Source: Draconibacterium sediminis (GTDB taxonomy: Bacteria; Bacteroidota; Bacteroidia; Bacteroidales; Prolixibacteraceae). Taken from it: DNA of 64,000 bases. The translations under genes and the position numbers were made by a program. The notes below the pieces were generated by a model that worked only from the letters and a program-made list of their open reading frames with translations, had not been told where the DNA came from and did no database searches. Below, piece by piece: positions 42,973-51,524 of this stretch; position 1 is the first letter of the stretch, and each line of letters opens with the position of its first letter. The stretch is taken from NCBI RefSeq assembly GCF_000949475.1, contig NZ_JRHC01000003.1, forward strand, positions 248,001 to 312,000. The letters are read 5' to 3'.

Positions 42973-44823
42973 TTAACCTCCAATTTTAATTTGTTCAACT
43001 ACATCGGTAAAAACTGTCGACTCAATTGTGGCAGTAATACTTTTGTTTTTATTTGCTTTCAGCAGCCAGGTGTATTTTTTTACCTGGTTGGCACCAAGTG
43101 CTCCAAGTGGAGTGCGTAGTTTACCTTCCAGTAATTCCACTTCGCCATCGAGCGTAAGCACTACAGGAGCTGGCTGGCCATTGCGCTGTCCCATCGAAAT
43201 CGGGTAGGGAAGTGCGCCATTGTTGGCTACATACAATTCCAGTTTGTAAATACCGCCACCCATATCCGTCACTTTTTTGTCGGCAATGGCAAACTCCGGA
43301 AGTTCGGTAGACAACTTGAGCAACCAGGGCAATTGTGTTGCCAGTAACGACTCAATTTTGTCTGCTTTCGGCGTTGTTTCCAGGTAAGGTGCATAACCCC
43401 CCACTTCTACTTCATCAAAATCGGGATGATCTACTTTTGTCCAGGCAACAAATCCTGCTCCGTCCAGTTCTGCATCAGAATAAGCCAGCAACGCTTTGTC
43501 TTTTTCACTCAACTCATCTTTTTTCTCCGGCTTTTCCTCCTTCTTTTTCTTGTCATCCGAGGCCTCTTTTTCCTCCTCTTTTTTCGCTTCTTCTTTTACT
43601 TTCGGAATTGAAAATAGTTGCATGCTAAACGAAGGCACGCCGAGGTGATAATAGGCCCACAATTCAAACGAACCATCTTTTGCCGGAGTTGGATCGAGCG
43701 TTTCGATACTAAAATCTTTTGCTTTCAGGTACTTTTTATACGCTTCGGCATATTTTTTATAAAAAACCAGGTCGTCTTCCAACGGATTAGTCGCCGGTCC
43801 CAAACTCAGGTAACTGGCCACCAATGATGAAGTAACTTCAGTTCCCGGCGACACAACCGCTTTAAACAACTCGATTGCTTCGTCCATGGTGTAGGTTTTA
43901 TTGGCATCGGCGTTAAGCATAGTGGCATAACGGCGCGGTATTTTTAATTTGTCGAGGTTGGCATCGCCTTTACGGCCTCCTTTGGGCGGAACCAGGCAAA
44001 AGTTTGATGTACCTAAAGTGTACACCATCGAAATCTCGGGGCGGTCGAAAATAAAACGCAATATTCCATACACCTCGGGAGTTTGCCCGGCGTATAAACC
44101 TGCCTCCTTGTTCTCGTATGGGAAAAGATGCGGAAAAGAAATACCCACGTTAATCCCGCCAACGCCGTCTTCGTTGTATTTCCCGTCTTTGTCATTGTCA
44201 ATTCCTTCTGTCAGCAATTTGTATACGCCACGTTCGCCTTCCTTTTTGTCGGCTTTTTTCATTAGCCGTGCGTCTTCTTTCGAAACGATATAACTGCCTT
44301 CAATACTTTTAATACGCATTTGAGTGATCAGCCCGTCGCCGTTTAAATCATCCGGACCATCTTCATCGGTAGCCTCGTCGCCATCGTTGTTTATTTTGAA
44401 AAGATTGGTGGCCTGCCCGGTTTTTAAAGCCGAAAAATAAACCGCAGCAGCATCAGGGTTGGGTTGTGGCATAATGTACCATTTTACATCTTTGGTATAA
44501 GCCGTTGAATCCATCAAAAGTTTCGCCAGGTACAATGCGCCTTCAGTGGCCAGCGGTACATTCCCCTCGAAATTGGCACCCACAAAAATTGCCGGAACAT
44601 CGCTGAGGTTTGCACCAATTTCCAATACGGTAATCGGTTCGCCACCCGGACTTTCGGCAATGGTGTGCAGTTTGGCATTCCCCGAAGAGAATTCTTTTAA
44701 CAATTGCTGAACCTCCCGGTTGGTGTGGTATTTTTCAAATCCGGTGTCAGACTGCGCTTTTAGGCCGGAGCTTATAAATATAAGCATCCCGGAAAAGCAC
44801 AAATAAAGCAGTTTTTTGACCAT
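42973..44823 (-). CDS. M14-like secreted protein lacking all catalytic residues (probable pseudoenzyme)
   Basis: About 616 residues from the start I prefer (44823, MVKKLLYLCF, which gives a signal peptide ending KAQ); an in-frame ATG 90 bp upstream gives no sensible leader. It aligns with the downstream M14 protein, including the Asp-rich inserts (NNDGDEATDEDGPDDLNGDG and IDNDKDGKYNEDG). The zinc motif HGNE is replaced by EGNV (residues 86-89), the third His by a Ser/Asn segment (LGTSNFCLV), and the catalytic Glu by Gln in FSMQLF. A Lys/Glu-rich insert of about 35 residues (EEAKKEEEKEASDDKKKKEE) sits in the C-terminal half. The fold appears kept, so binding or chaperone roles are possible. 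Confidence 0.85.
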   Translation of the reverse strand: MVKKLLYLCFSGMLIFISSGLKAQSDTGFEKYHTNREVQQLLKEFSSGNAKLHTIAESPGGEPITVLEIGANLSDVPAIFVGANFEGNVPLATEGALYLAKLLMDSTAYTKDVKWYIMPQPNPDAAAVYFSALKTGQATNLFKINNDGDEATDEDGPDDLNGDGLITQMRIKSIEGSYIVSKEDARLMKKADKKEGERGVYKLLTEGIDNDKDGKYNEDGVGGINVGISFPHLFPYENKEAGLYAGQTPEVYGILRFIFDRPEISMVYTLGTSNFCLVPPKGGRKGDANLDKLKIPRRYATMLNADANKTYTMDEAIELFKAVVSPGTEVTSSLVASYLSLGPATNPLEDDLVFYKKYAEAYKKYLKAKDFSIETLDPTPAKDGSFELWAYYHLGVPSFSMQLFSIPKVKEEAKKEEEKEASDDKKKKEEKPEKKDELSEKDKALLAYSDAELDGAGFVAWTKVDHPDFDEVEVGGYAPYLETTPKADKIESLLATQLPWLLKLSTELPEFAIADKKVTDMGGGIYKLELYVANNGALPYPISMGQRNGQPAPVVLTLDGEVELLEGKLRTPLGALGANQVKKYTWLLKANKNKSITATIESTVFTDVVEQIKIGG

Positions 44824-45138
44824 AATAAATGTGTTTTTCTTTAAATGATTTATTAAAATTTTGATTCGTCGATTAGGCACTGTTGATACTAATGGTGAAA
44901 GAAATATGTTCAAACTTCGGCATGAAAATTACATTTTTTTATTAAAAAAGTGGAATTTGCTGACATAAATTTGATATTGTTTCTGGTTTTGGTGACGATT
45001 TTACTTTTTATTTTATTCTGAAATGTATTTGATTGTGTCAAAAAGTATAAATAAATAATCAGTTTATGTATTGTAATTGCTGTTAAAGAGGTTTAATTTT
45101 ATGTCCATAATTTTACTAAACCAAATAAATCAAACAAA
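44824..45138. other. Divergent intergenic region, M14 pair and GH78
   Basis: 315 bp, strongly AT-rich, between divergent start codons. It must contain both promoters. No gene or strong inverted repeat is seen, and no promoter pair could be assigned with confidence. Confidence 0.45.
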
Positions 45139-47865
45139 ATGAAGCATTCAAAAGCTTTAATCAAATCACTTCTATTAGTTGTATTTCTAAGTGTGTTTTC
45201 ATCGGTGCTTTGTGCAAAAACAAGTGTGAAGAAACTCGTTTGCGAGTATCACGAAAATCCTGTGGGCATTGATGTTGAACAGCCAAGGTTAAGCTGGCAA
45301 CTTTATTCCGATCAACAGAATGTTGTTCAATCGGCTTACGAAATCAGGGCGGCAGGCTCGGTGAAAGACCTGGCATCAAAAAGCAAACAGTTGTGGAATT
45401 CAGGAAAGGTTGAATCCGATAAGTCGGTAAATGTGGTTTATGGCGGCCCGCAACCTGAGTCGATGCAACGTGTTTACTGGCAGGTACGTGTGTGGGATAA
45501 CACCGGAAAAGCGAGTTCCTGGAGCGAACCAGCCTATTGGGAAATGGGAATTCTGGAACCTGAGTTATGGAAAGCCTCGTGGATTACCTTGCCCAACGAA
45601 CCGGAATCGGAAGATTCAAAACCGGCGCAATACTATAGGAATGAATTTTCAACCTCAAAAAGTATTAAATCGGCACGTGCCTATGTAACGTCGCACGGGT
45701 TATATCAGCTGTTTTTAAATGGCGAAAAAGTGAGCGACCAGTTGTTTACTCCGGGTTGGACGAGTTACAATAAACGTTTGCAATACCAGACTTACGATGT
45801 TACTGAAATGCTGCAAAAAGAGAACGCTGTTGGCGTTGTTTTGGGCGATGGCTGGTACCGCGGAAATATTGGATGGGTGAGTGCCAACGGATACTATGGA
45901 AATGATCTGGCGCTGTTATTCCAGCTAAAAATCGATTATACCGACGGAAGTAGTGAGTGGATAGTTAGCGATAAAAACTGGAAGGTAAATAATGGCCCGA
46001 TTCGCAAATCGGATATCTACAATGGAGAAACTTACGATGCACGTATGGAACTTACCGGCTGGGCCAACACCGGGTATACTGCAGACGGTTGGAAAAGTGT
46101 TGAAGAAGTAGATCAACCAAAGGATCTTTTAATTGCACCGCAGGGCGTCCCTGTTAAAGCTGTTGAAGAAATCAAGCCTATTGAATTTATTACCACACCA
46201 AATGGCGAAAAGGTGTACGATATGGGCCAGAATATGGTGGGCTGGATACGCATAAAAATGAAAGGTAAAGAAGGGCAGAAAGTGCAACTGAAATTTGCCG
46301 AAGTGCTCGATAAAGAGGGTAATTTCTATACCGCTAACTTGCGGGGTGCCGAATGTACCGATACCTATATTTTTGGGAAAGACGGCGAGGTGGTTTACGA
46401 ACCAAAATTCACCTTTCACGGATTTCGCTATTTACAGTTGATTGGTTTTGATGAGATTCCGGCGAAAGAAGATATTACCGGTGTGGTTATTTATTCGGAT
46501 ATGGAACCAACAGGCACATTCGTTTGTAACGACGAAATGATAAACCAGCTGCAGCATAATATTCAGTGGGGACAAAAAGGCAACTTCCTTGATGTACCAA
46601 CCGATTGTCCGCAACGCGACGAACGTTTAGGCTGGACTGGCGATGCGCAGGTGTTTAGTATGACTGCCGGATACAATTTTAACGTGGCTGCTTTCTACAC
46701 CAAATGGATGAAAGATGTGGCAGCCGATCAATTGGATAACGGCGTTGTTCCGCATGTTATTCCTGATGTTTTGAACGGGCAGGGAGGTGCTACCGGATGG
46801 GCCGATGCAGTGGCTGTTATTCCCTGGTCGGTGTATAAAATTTATGGCGATACACGCATTCTGGAAGAAAATTACCCGGCCATTACCAAGTGGGTAGGTT
46901 ATATGAACGAAAGGGCAGGCGACGATTACCTGTGGACAGGCGATACTCATTACGGCGACTGGCTGGCTTATGCCACAACCCGCTCGGATTACCCGGGTGC
47001 TACTACCGAAAAAGATCTGCTGGCAACGGCTTACTTTTACTACACAACTACTTTGACAGCCAAAATCGCTCAGCTAATCGGTAAACCACAAGATACTCAA
47101 AAGTACAAACAACTGGCAGCAAACATTAAGGAAGCGTTCAACGATGAGTTTGTAACGCCTAACGGACGTCTGGTTTCGCACACACAAACGGCGTATGTTA
47201 TTGCACTTACCTTTGGCATTTTGCCCGACAGTATGGTTGATGATGCAGCTGATTACCTGGCAAAGGATGTAGAGAAATTCAGACACCTGACCACCGGCTT
47301 TTTGGGAACTCCGATTTTATGCCCGACTTTATCGGCAATTGGCCGCGACGATCTGGCCTTTATGTTGCTGAACCGCAAGGATTATCCGTCGTGGTTATAC
47401 CCGGTAACACAGGGAGCAACAACCATCTGGGAGCGTTGGGACGGACAGAAACCCGACGGATCGTTCCAGGATGTGGGAATGAACAGTTTTAACCACTATG
47501 CTTACGGCGCTATTGGCGAGTGGTTGTACAACCATGTGGCCGGAATAAAAGTGGATGAGAACAATCCGGGTTACAAGAAATTCTTCCTGGCACCAAATCC
47601 GGGCGGTGGTTTAACCCAGGTTGATGCAACGTTTAATTCGGTGTATGGCCCGATTAAATCGGACTGGAAGATCAGCGACGGACAGATGATCTACCAGGTT
47701 GAAGTTCCTGCTAACACTTCTGCCGAGGTGGTGCTGCCAAAAGCGAAAGTAGCCGAAATAAATATGGACGGCGATCTAAAATCAAGCGCCAAACAAACCG
47801 GAACCGACGTAACTGTTTCAGTGGGGTCGGGGACTTATACCTTTAGTTATCCGATGGCAGAATAG
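45139..47865 (+). CDS. GH78 alpha-L-rhamnosidase
   Basis: A 908-residue secreted enzyme (signal peptide ending LCA-K, about residue 26) that removes terminal alpha-L-rhamnose. Domain order follows GH78: N-terminal beta domains (YHENPVGIDVEQPRLSWQL, the Bac_rhamnosid N-terminal region), a carbohydrate-binding beta domain with GDGWYRGNIGW, the (alpha/alpha)6 catalytic domain, and a C-terminal beta domain. Catalytic candidates are Glu495 in CPQRDERLGWTGDAQ (general acid) and Glu765 in TIWERWDGQKPDG (base). Targets could be pectic rhamnogalacturonan, ulvan-type or plant rhamnosides. It is transcribed alone, with a double hairpin downstream. Confidence 0.96.
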   Translation: MKHSKALIKSLLLVVFLSVFSSVLCAKTSVKKLVCEYHENPVGIDVEQPRLSWQLYSDQQNVVQSAYEIRAAGSVKDLASKSKQLWNSGKVESDKSVNVVYGGPQPESMQRVYWQVRVWDNTGKASSWSEPAYWEMGILEPELWKASWITLPNEPESEDSKPAQYYRNEFSTSKSIKSARAYVTSHGLYQLFLNGEKVSDQLFTPGWTSYNKRLQYQTYDVTEMLQKENAVGVVLGDGWYRGNIGWVSANGYYGNDLALLFQLKIDYTDGSSEWIVSDKNWKVNNGPIRKSDIYNGETYDARMELTGWANTGYTADGWKSVEEVDQPKDLLIAPQGVPVKAVEEIKPIEFITTPNGEKVYDMGQNMVGWIRIKMKGKEGQKVQLKFAEVLDKEGNFYTANLRGAECTDTYIFGKDGEVVYEPKFTFHGFRYLQLIGFDEIPAKEDITGVVIYSDMEPTGTFVCNDEMINQLQHNIQWGQKGNFLDVPTDCPQRDERLGWTGDAQVFSMTAGYNFNVAAFYTKWMKDVAADQLDNGVVPHVIPDVLNGQGGATGWADAVAVIPWSVYKIYGDTRILEENYPAITKWVGYMNERAGDDYLWTGDTHYGDWLAYATTRSDYPGATTEKDLLATAYFYYTTTLTAKIAQLIGKPQDTQKYKQLAANIKEAFNDEFVTPNGRLVSHTQTAYVIALTFGILPDSMVDDAADYLAKDVEKFRHLTTGFLGTPILCPTLSAIGRDDLAFMLLNRKDYPSWLYPVTQGATTIWERWDGQKPDGSFQDVGMNSFNHYAYGAIGEWLYNHVAGIKVDENNPGYKKFFLAPNPGGGLTQVDATFNSVYGPIKSDWKISDGQMIYQVEVPANTSAEVVLPKAKVAEINMDGDLKSSAKQTGTDVTVSVGSGTYTFSYPMAE

Positions 47866-47886
47866 GAATAAGTTGATTTTTTTTTT

Positions 47887-48012
47887 GCACCGCGGCTTTA
47901 GCCCGGTGATCAGAATTAAGGATATATAAAAGGCTTTAGCCATTAATCTTACCGATTAAACGCTAAAGCCTTTTATATTATCATAAATATCACCGCCCTA
48001 AAGCCACGGTGC
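47887..48012. repeat. Nested double inverted repeat (cruciform-type element) between GH78 and pirin
   Basis: The outer arms GCACCGCGGCTTTAGCCCGG (from 47887, extending to 47910) and 47989-48012 are imperfect reverse complements, and TTTT precedes the left arm while AAAA follows the right. The inner arms AAAAGGCTTTAGC (47928-47940) and GCTAAAGCCTTTT (47962-47974) pair perfectly over 13 bp. Both arms contain GGCTTTAG. It lies between convergent stop codons and probably terminates both transcripts. Confidence 0.75.
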
Positions 48013-48048
48013 AAAACAGCATCCTAAATTGTTACTTTTTTGCTGTTA

Positions 48049-49068
48049 TTATTTTTGTTCTTCTGTTCCGTCAGCATAATGGGCAAAGCGGCCTTTCGAT
48101 CGTTCAAATACCTGTTCTTTCATTGGCCAGGGCCATCCGCCGAACTGTGTTTTCTGGTACTCATGTATCGTTTCTCTTATTTCCTGTTCGGTATTCATCA
48201 CAAACGGGCCATATTGTGCTACCGGTTCCTGAATTGGTTTTCCCTGCAGTAATAGCAGAAATGCATCTTTACCGCCATTCACAATCGTCTTTTCTGCTAT
48301 TGGATTTAATGTAATTCTGTTATTCACCGCTATGCTTTCGCCTTCTATTGTGATAGCATCTCCTTGGTAAAAATAGAGGTTTATATTCACCTCTTCTGCT
48401 TTATCAGGGAGCGTGTAAGTTGCTCCTGCTTCCATTTTTATCGTGTAAATGGCAACTTCATTTTCAGGATCAGCTGCCCACGAATTAGGATTAGGGTTTG
48501 GAGCTTTAGCCCCATTCAATGTACCCGCAATAATATTGATTTCCGTTACTTTCCCGTTTTCATTTTTTGATTGAATAACAGGAATCGTTTCTTTCCAAAG
48601 CATTTTGTAATGCGGTTCAACCAACTTACTTTTTCGGGGCAGGTTGAGCCATATTTGAAAAAGTTCGAGCGGATTGTCTTTGTCTGCATTAACAAGCGGA
48701 AACATTTCAGAATGTTGAACACCATTTCCTGCAGTTAGCCATTGCGCATCTCCCTCCTTATAGCGTCCGGCACCACCGAAGGAATCACAATGGTCAACTA
48801 CCCCTTCCTTTACAACGGTAACCGTTTCAAAACCCCTGTGCGGATGGTAAGGAAAGCCCGGCACCACTTTTCCATGATACATGCTGAAGCCGTCTTTACC
48901 CGTAAAATCCTGACCAATATTTCTACCCTTTAACTGATCGGCATCAAGGCCCATTTTTTCATTTCCCGCGGGGAATTTATCGCGATGATAGGCACAAAAC
49001 AAAAATGGATCTTGTGCTTTCCACGGAGCTCCCAAAGGTTCTACACGAAGTATTGAATTGTTATTCAT
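48049..49068 (-). CDS. Pirin family protein
   Basis: About 339 residues from the preferred start at 49068 (MNNNSILRVEPLG); a longer frame from 49131 adds 21 residues without family resemblance. Pirins are bicupin proteins with a metal centre in the N-terminal cupin; some have quercetinase activity. The N-terminal motif FPYHPHRGFETVTVVKEG supplies the His ligands, with QWLTAGNGVQHSEMFP following, where His and Glu complete the site. The C-terminal cupin contains YTLPDKAEEVNINLYFYQGD. It is cytoplasmic, transcribed alone and convergent with GH78. Confidence 0.92.
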   Translation of the reverse strand: MNNNSILRVEPLGAPWKAQDPFLFCAYHRDKFPAGNEKMGLDADQLKGRNIGQDFTGKDGFSMYHGKVVPGFPYHPHRGFETVTVVKEGVVDHCDSFGGAGRYKEGDAQWLTAGNGVQHSEMFPLVNADKDNPLELFQIWLNLPRKSKLVEPHYKMLWKETIPVIQSKNENGKVTEINIIAGTLNGAKAPNPNPNSWAADPENEVAIYTIKMEAGATYTLPDKAEEVNINLYFYQGDAITIEGESIAVNNRITLNPIAEKTIVNGGKDAFLLLLQGKPIQEPVAQYGPFVMNTEQEIRETIHEYQKTQFGGWPWPMKEQVFERSKGRFAHYADGTEEQK

Positions 49069-49386
49069 AGTTATGATTTTATTGTTTATGCGAATCAGAG
49101 TTTGATCTGGAATATGGACACCTATGAACAAGGATTTTCCCGCTTTCTTCCTTCATTATCGAGGTGAAAAAGGGAGAAAATCAGCATTTTACTGTACTAT
49201 TTTCAAACCTTGATTTGCATTGTTTCTTTTAAATTGCTGTGGCCCGTTGTTTGAGCCGGTTCAGTACCTAACACAAAAAGCGGGAGAAAATGTTCGGGTT
49301 AAGCCTGAAAATAGTGGCGTTTTAACACTATTTAAAAGAGTTGACTACGAGGGCGTGATTTTAAAATATATCAGCTGATAAAGCAA

Positions 49387-49418
49387 TTTGCCTTTTTATC
49401 AAATCTAAACTATCTTGT
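49387..49418 (+). promoter_or_regulatory. Candidate promoter of the hypothetical gene at 49458
   Basis: TTTG (49387-49390), exactly 20 bp, then TATCTTGT (49411-49418), one or two changes from TAnnTTTG, 39 bp before the start codon. The rest of the 389-bp interval 49069-49457 contains no visible gene. Confidence 0.45.
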
Positions 49419-49457
49419 GCTTAACAAAAAGATATTGATTCACCCAAATCGAAAAAA

Positions 49458-50168
49458 ATGCCAACAATCAAACAAAAAACCCAACCTAACGAAATAAAAT
49501 CGTCGCGCCCCAACCAACCTGTTGCTTCCTTTTTGCAGGAGGCCGAAAACCTTTATGTATGGTGTATTGATGATATACCTGAGTTGGTAAAAGCCGGTGT
49601 TGATGAGGAAATGATTAACACATTGCCGGAAAATATTAAAGCCTGTCGTGATGCCCAAACGCTATGGAAAAAGAAACTAAAAACTCCGGGCGAAGTACAG
49701 GTGCAATGGAAATTACAGCAGCCGGAGGCCAGTAAATTAGAGGCCGAATTGATTCGTGCCTTGCGTTTTGCCTTTCGGAATAATCCCGATTTATTAGCCA
49801 GGCTAAAATATATTACAAAAGGTAACAGCTACGCAAATCTTATTCAGGACCTGAATGATCTGGCATTACTGGGGCGAAAATACACGCAACTACTTACTGT
49901 TATTGGATTTGATATGGACTTGCTCGACACAGCAACGGCAAAATCGAAAGAGTTGGCCGGTTTGTGGGCACAGACTAAAAACGAAAATGCCCGTTTAAAT
50001 GAAACGGTAGTTGCGCGTAATAAGGCGTTCTGGACCTTACATCAACAAGTTTCGGAACTCCGCGCGGCCGGCCAGTACATCTTCCGCCACCGAAAAGACC
50101 GCTATGTGGGTTATGTTAGCCAATTCTGGAAGAAAAAGAACGGGCGTAGAAGCATCCCCGACAACTAA
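49458..50168 (+). CDS. Hypothetical helical protein
   Basis: A 236-residue protein without signal peptide or membrane segment. It is rich in Lys, Glu, Leu and Ala and looks mostly alpha-helical (KLEAELIRALRFAFRNNPDL and LDTATAKSKELAGLW). The C-terminus is basic (FWKKKNGRRSIPDN), which would suit nucleic-acid contact, but no motif supports this. I do not recognise the family. It has a candidate promoter and is followed at once by the inverted 21-bp repeat array. Confidence 0.7.
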   Translation: MPTIKQKTQPNEIKSSRPNQPVASFLQEAENLYVWCIDDIPELVKAGVDEEMINTLPENIKACRDAQTLWKKKLKTPGEVQVQWKLQQPEASKLEAELIRALRFAFRNNPDLLARLKYITKGNSYANLIQDLNDLALLGRKYTQLLTVIGFDMDLLDTATAKSKELAGLWAQTKNENARLNETVVARNKAFWTLHQQVSELRAAGQYIFRHRKDRYVGYVSQFWKKKNGRRSIPDN

Positions 50169-50176
50169 ATCCCTTT

Positions 50177-50422
50177 CCCTGTGCAAAATATTCATGAGCG
50201 AGCTACTAATATTTAGGTGCGAGCTATATAAATAGTGGTGCGAGTAAGAAATAAATACGTGCGAGCTAAAAATATATACAAGCGAGCTATATATAAATGG
50301 CTGCGAGCTATACTCGCAACTGAATATTAATAGCTCGCATAACGATATTAGTCACTCGCATAGCAATATTAGTAGCTCGCAGGCTATATTTATATACTCG
50401 CAGGGCAATATTGTGTGCAGGG
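50177..50422. repeat. Inverted array of 21-bp GCGAGCTA repeats
   Basis: Six direct units starting with GCGAG occur at 50198, 50219, 50240, 50261, 50282 and 50303, exactly 21 bp apart. The orientation then flips: CTCGC ends units at 50317, 50338, 50359, 50380 and 50401, again every 21 bp. The centre is the palindromic GCGAGCTATACTCGC (50303-50317). Spacers are AT-only or nearly so. Outer 16-bp arms (50177-50192 and 50407-50422) match as reverse complements at 13 of 16 positions. The array begins nine bases after the hypothetical gene's stop codon. Confidence 0.9.
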
Positions 50423-50460
50423 ACGGGTGAAAATGCGAAAACAGAAGTAACATTACTCCA

Positions 50461-50476
50461 CGCGAAGGGATTCGCG
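50461..50476. repeat. Short GC-rich hairpin (REP-like)
   Basis: CGCGAA (50461-50466) pairs with TTCGCG (50471-50476), within a GC-rich block (CGGTAGCGGAGGCCCGGGAG) that contrasts with the AT-rich surroundings. It lies between the 21-bp array and the next gene; 50169-50521 otherwise contains no gene. Confidence 0.5.
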
Positions 50477-50521
50477 CGGTAGCGGAGGCCCGGGAGAATT
50501 AAATGGGGGAGGTTTTGTTTC

Positions 50522-51391
50522 TTATTGGCCGTTTACAAGGTGTAATTGGTTGGTAACTTCCTGGTAAAAGGTTTTTACTTTCTGCCTGTAATCTCCTTCT
50601 CCCAGTGTTTCGATAGGAACGTATCCGCGATATGACGATGCTTTAATGAGATACATAATCCGCTCAAGGTCGGTTTTTACCGGTTCCCCGTTAACATACA
50701 CCTGTTCTTTTAACTGCCAGTTTACGGCGTAGGGTATGCTTGCTTCAATTTGTTGGTAGGGGTCGCCCAAACGATAACTTCCCACATCCAGAACCAGCCC
50801 AAACCATTCGGAATGAATCTCTTCAAATAGTTGTAGGACATGATCTGAAGTTTTAATAAACTGCCAATGGTTTTGGATGGCAACGATTACTCCATGCTCG
50901 GCACCAAACGCAACACATTCGCGGATGGCAGCAATCATCGAATTAAAAATTTCCTGGTTTTCGAACTGTCCCGGATTCGACTGTCCGGCGAAAATGCGCA
51001 GAACCGGTGCGCCCATTTTTTCGGCAGCAATTATCCAGTTTTTCACCAGTTGAATGTTTTCTTCCAACGACTTTGGATCGCCACTGGTAAAATCGTTACG
51101 AACTCCGGTACCACTTATCTCCAGACCCAGTTCATGGGCTTTGCGTTTAACCTTGTAAAGCACCTCGTCGGAGGGAACGGCAGGGTAGCCGGGGAAATAG
51201 TAGGCGGTTAAATCCACCGCATCGAATCCGGTTTCAGCACAAAATTCCAGCAGCTCGTCAAGGTTCATTTGCCCTTCCGAAAGAAGGTGATTAAACGAGT
51301 AGGCATTTAAACTGGTTTTTAATTTTGGCGACTGGGCAAAAAGTAAGGTGGATAAAACAAGGCAGAAAATAACAAGTGCAAAATGTTTCAT
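50522..51391 (-). CDS. Exported sugar phosphate isomerase/epimerase-like TIM barrel protein
   Basis: About 289 residues from the preferred start at 51391 (MKHFALVIF), which gives a signal peptide ending LFA-Q; an upstream in-frame ATG (51442) would bury it. The xylose-isomerase-like/AP-endonuclease-2 fold is visible: LLEFCAETGFDAVDLTAYYF, APVLRIFAGQSNPGQFE, AIQNHWQF and GLVLDVGSYRLGDP, with acidic and His residues at strand ends where metal ligands lie. Exported members are common in Bacteroidota carbohydrate loci, but their substrates are mostly unknown. It is transcribed alone. Confidence 0.85.
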   Translation of the reverse strand: MKHFALVIFCLVLSTLLFAQSPKLKTSLNAYSFNHLLSEGQMNLDELLEFCAETGFDAVDLTAYYFPGYPAVPSDEVLYKVKRKAHELGLEISGTGVRNDFTSGDPKSLEENIQLVKNWIIAAEKMGAPVLRIFAGQSNPGQFENQEIFNSMIAAIRECVAFGAEHGVIVAIQNHWQFIKTSDHVLQLFEEIHSEWFGLVLDVGSYRLGDPYQQIEASIPYAVNWQLKEQVYVNGEPVKTDLERIMYLIKASSYRGYVPIETLGEGDYRQKVKTFYQEVTNQLHLVNGQ

Positions 51392-51524
51392 AATTGTAGG
51401 TTTTAGGCCACGATAAGATAGAAATATTTTACCGAACCGCAATTCGGAATGGAATGGCGTTCTTTACCTTCAAATACAGGAAAAGACAACAATCTGCACA
51501 AATTCCGCAACAAAAATAAAACGC

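Noticed and set aside
50011-50235. Possible peptide encoded by the 21-bp repeats (seven-codon period)
   Set aside because: Stop codons occur in several units in the best frame, so a coding function for the whole array is not supported.
50177-50422. CRISPR array
   Set aside because: Units are 21 bp with only about 5-8 conserved bases, the orientation inverts in the middle, and no cas genes are near.
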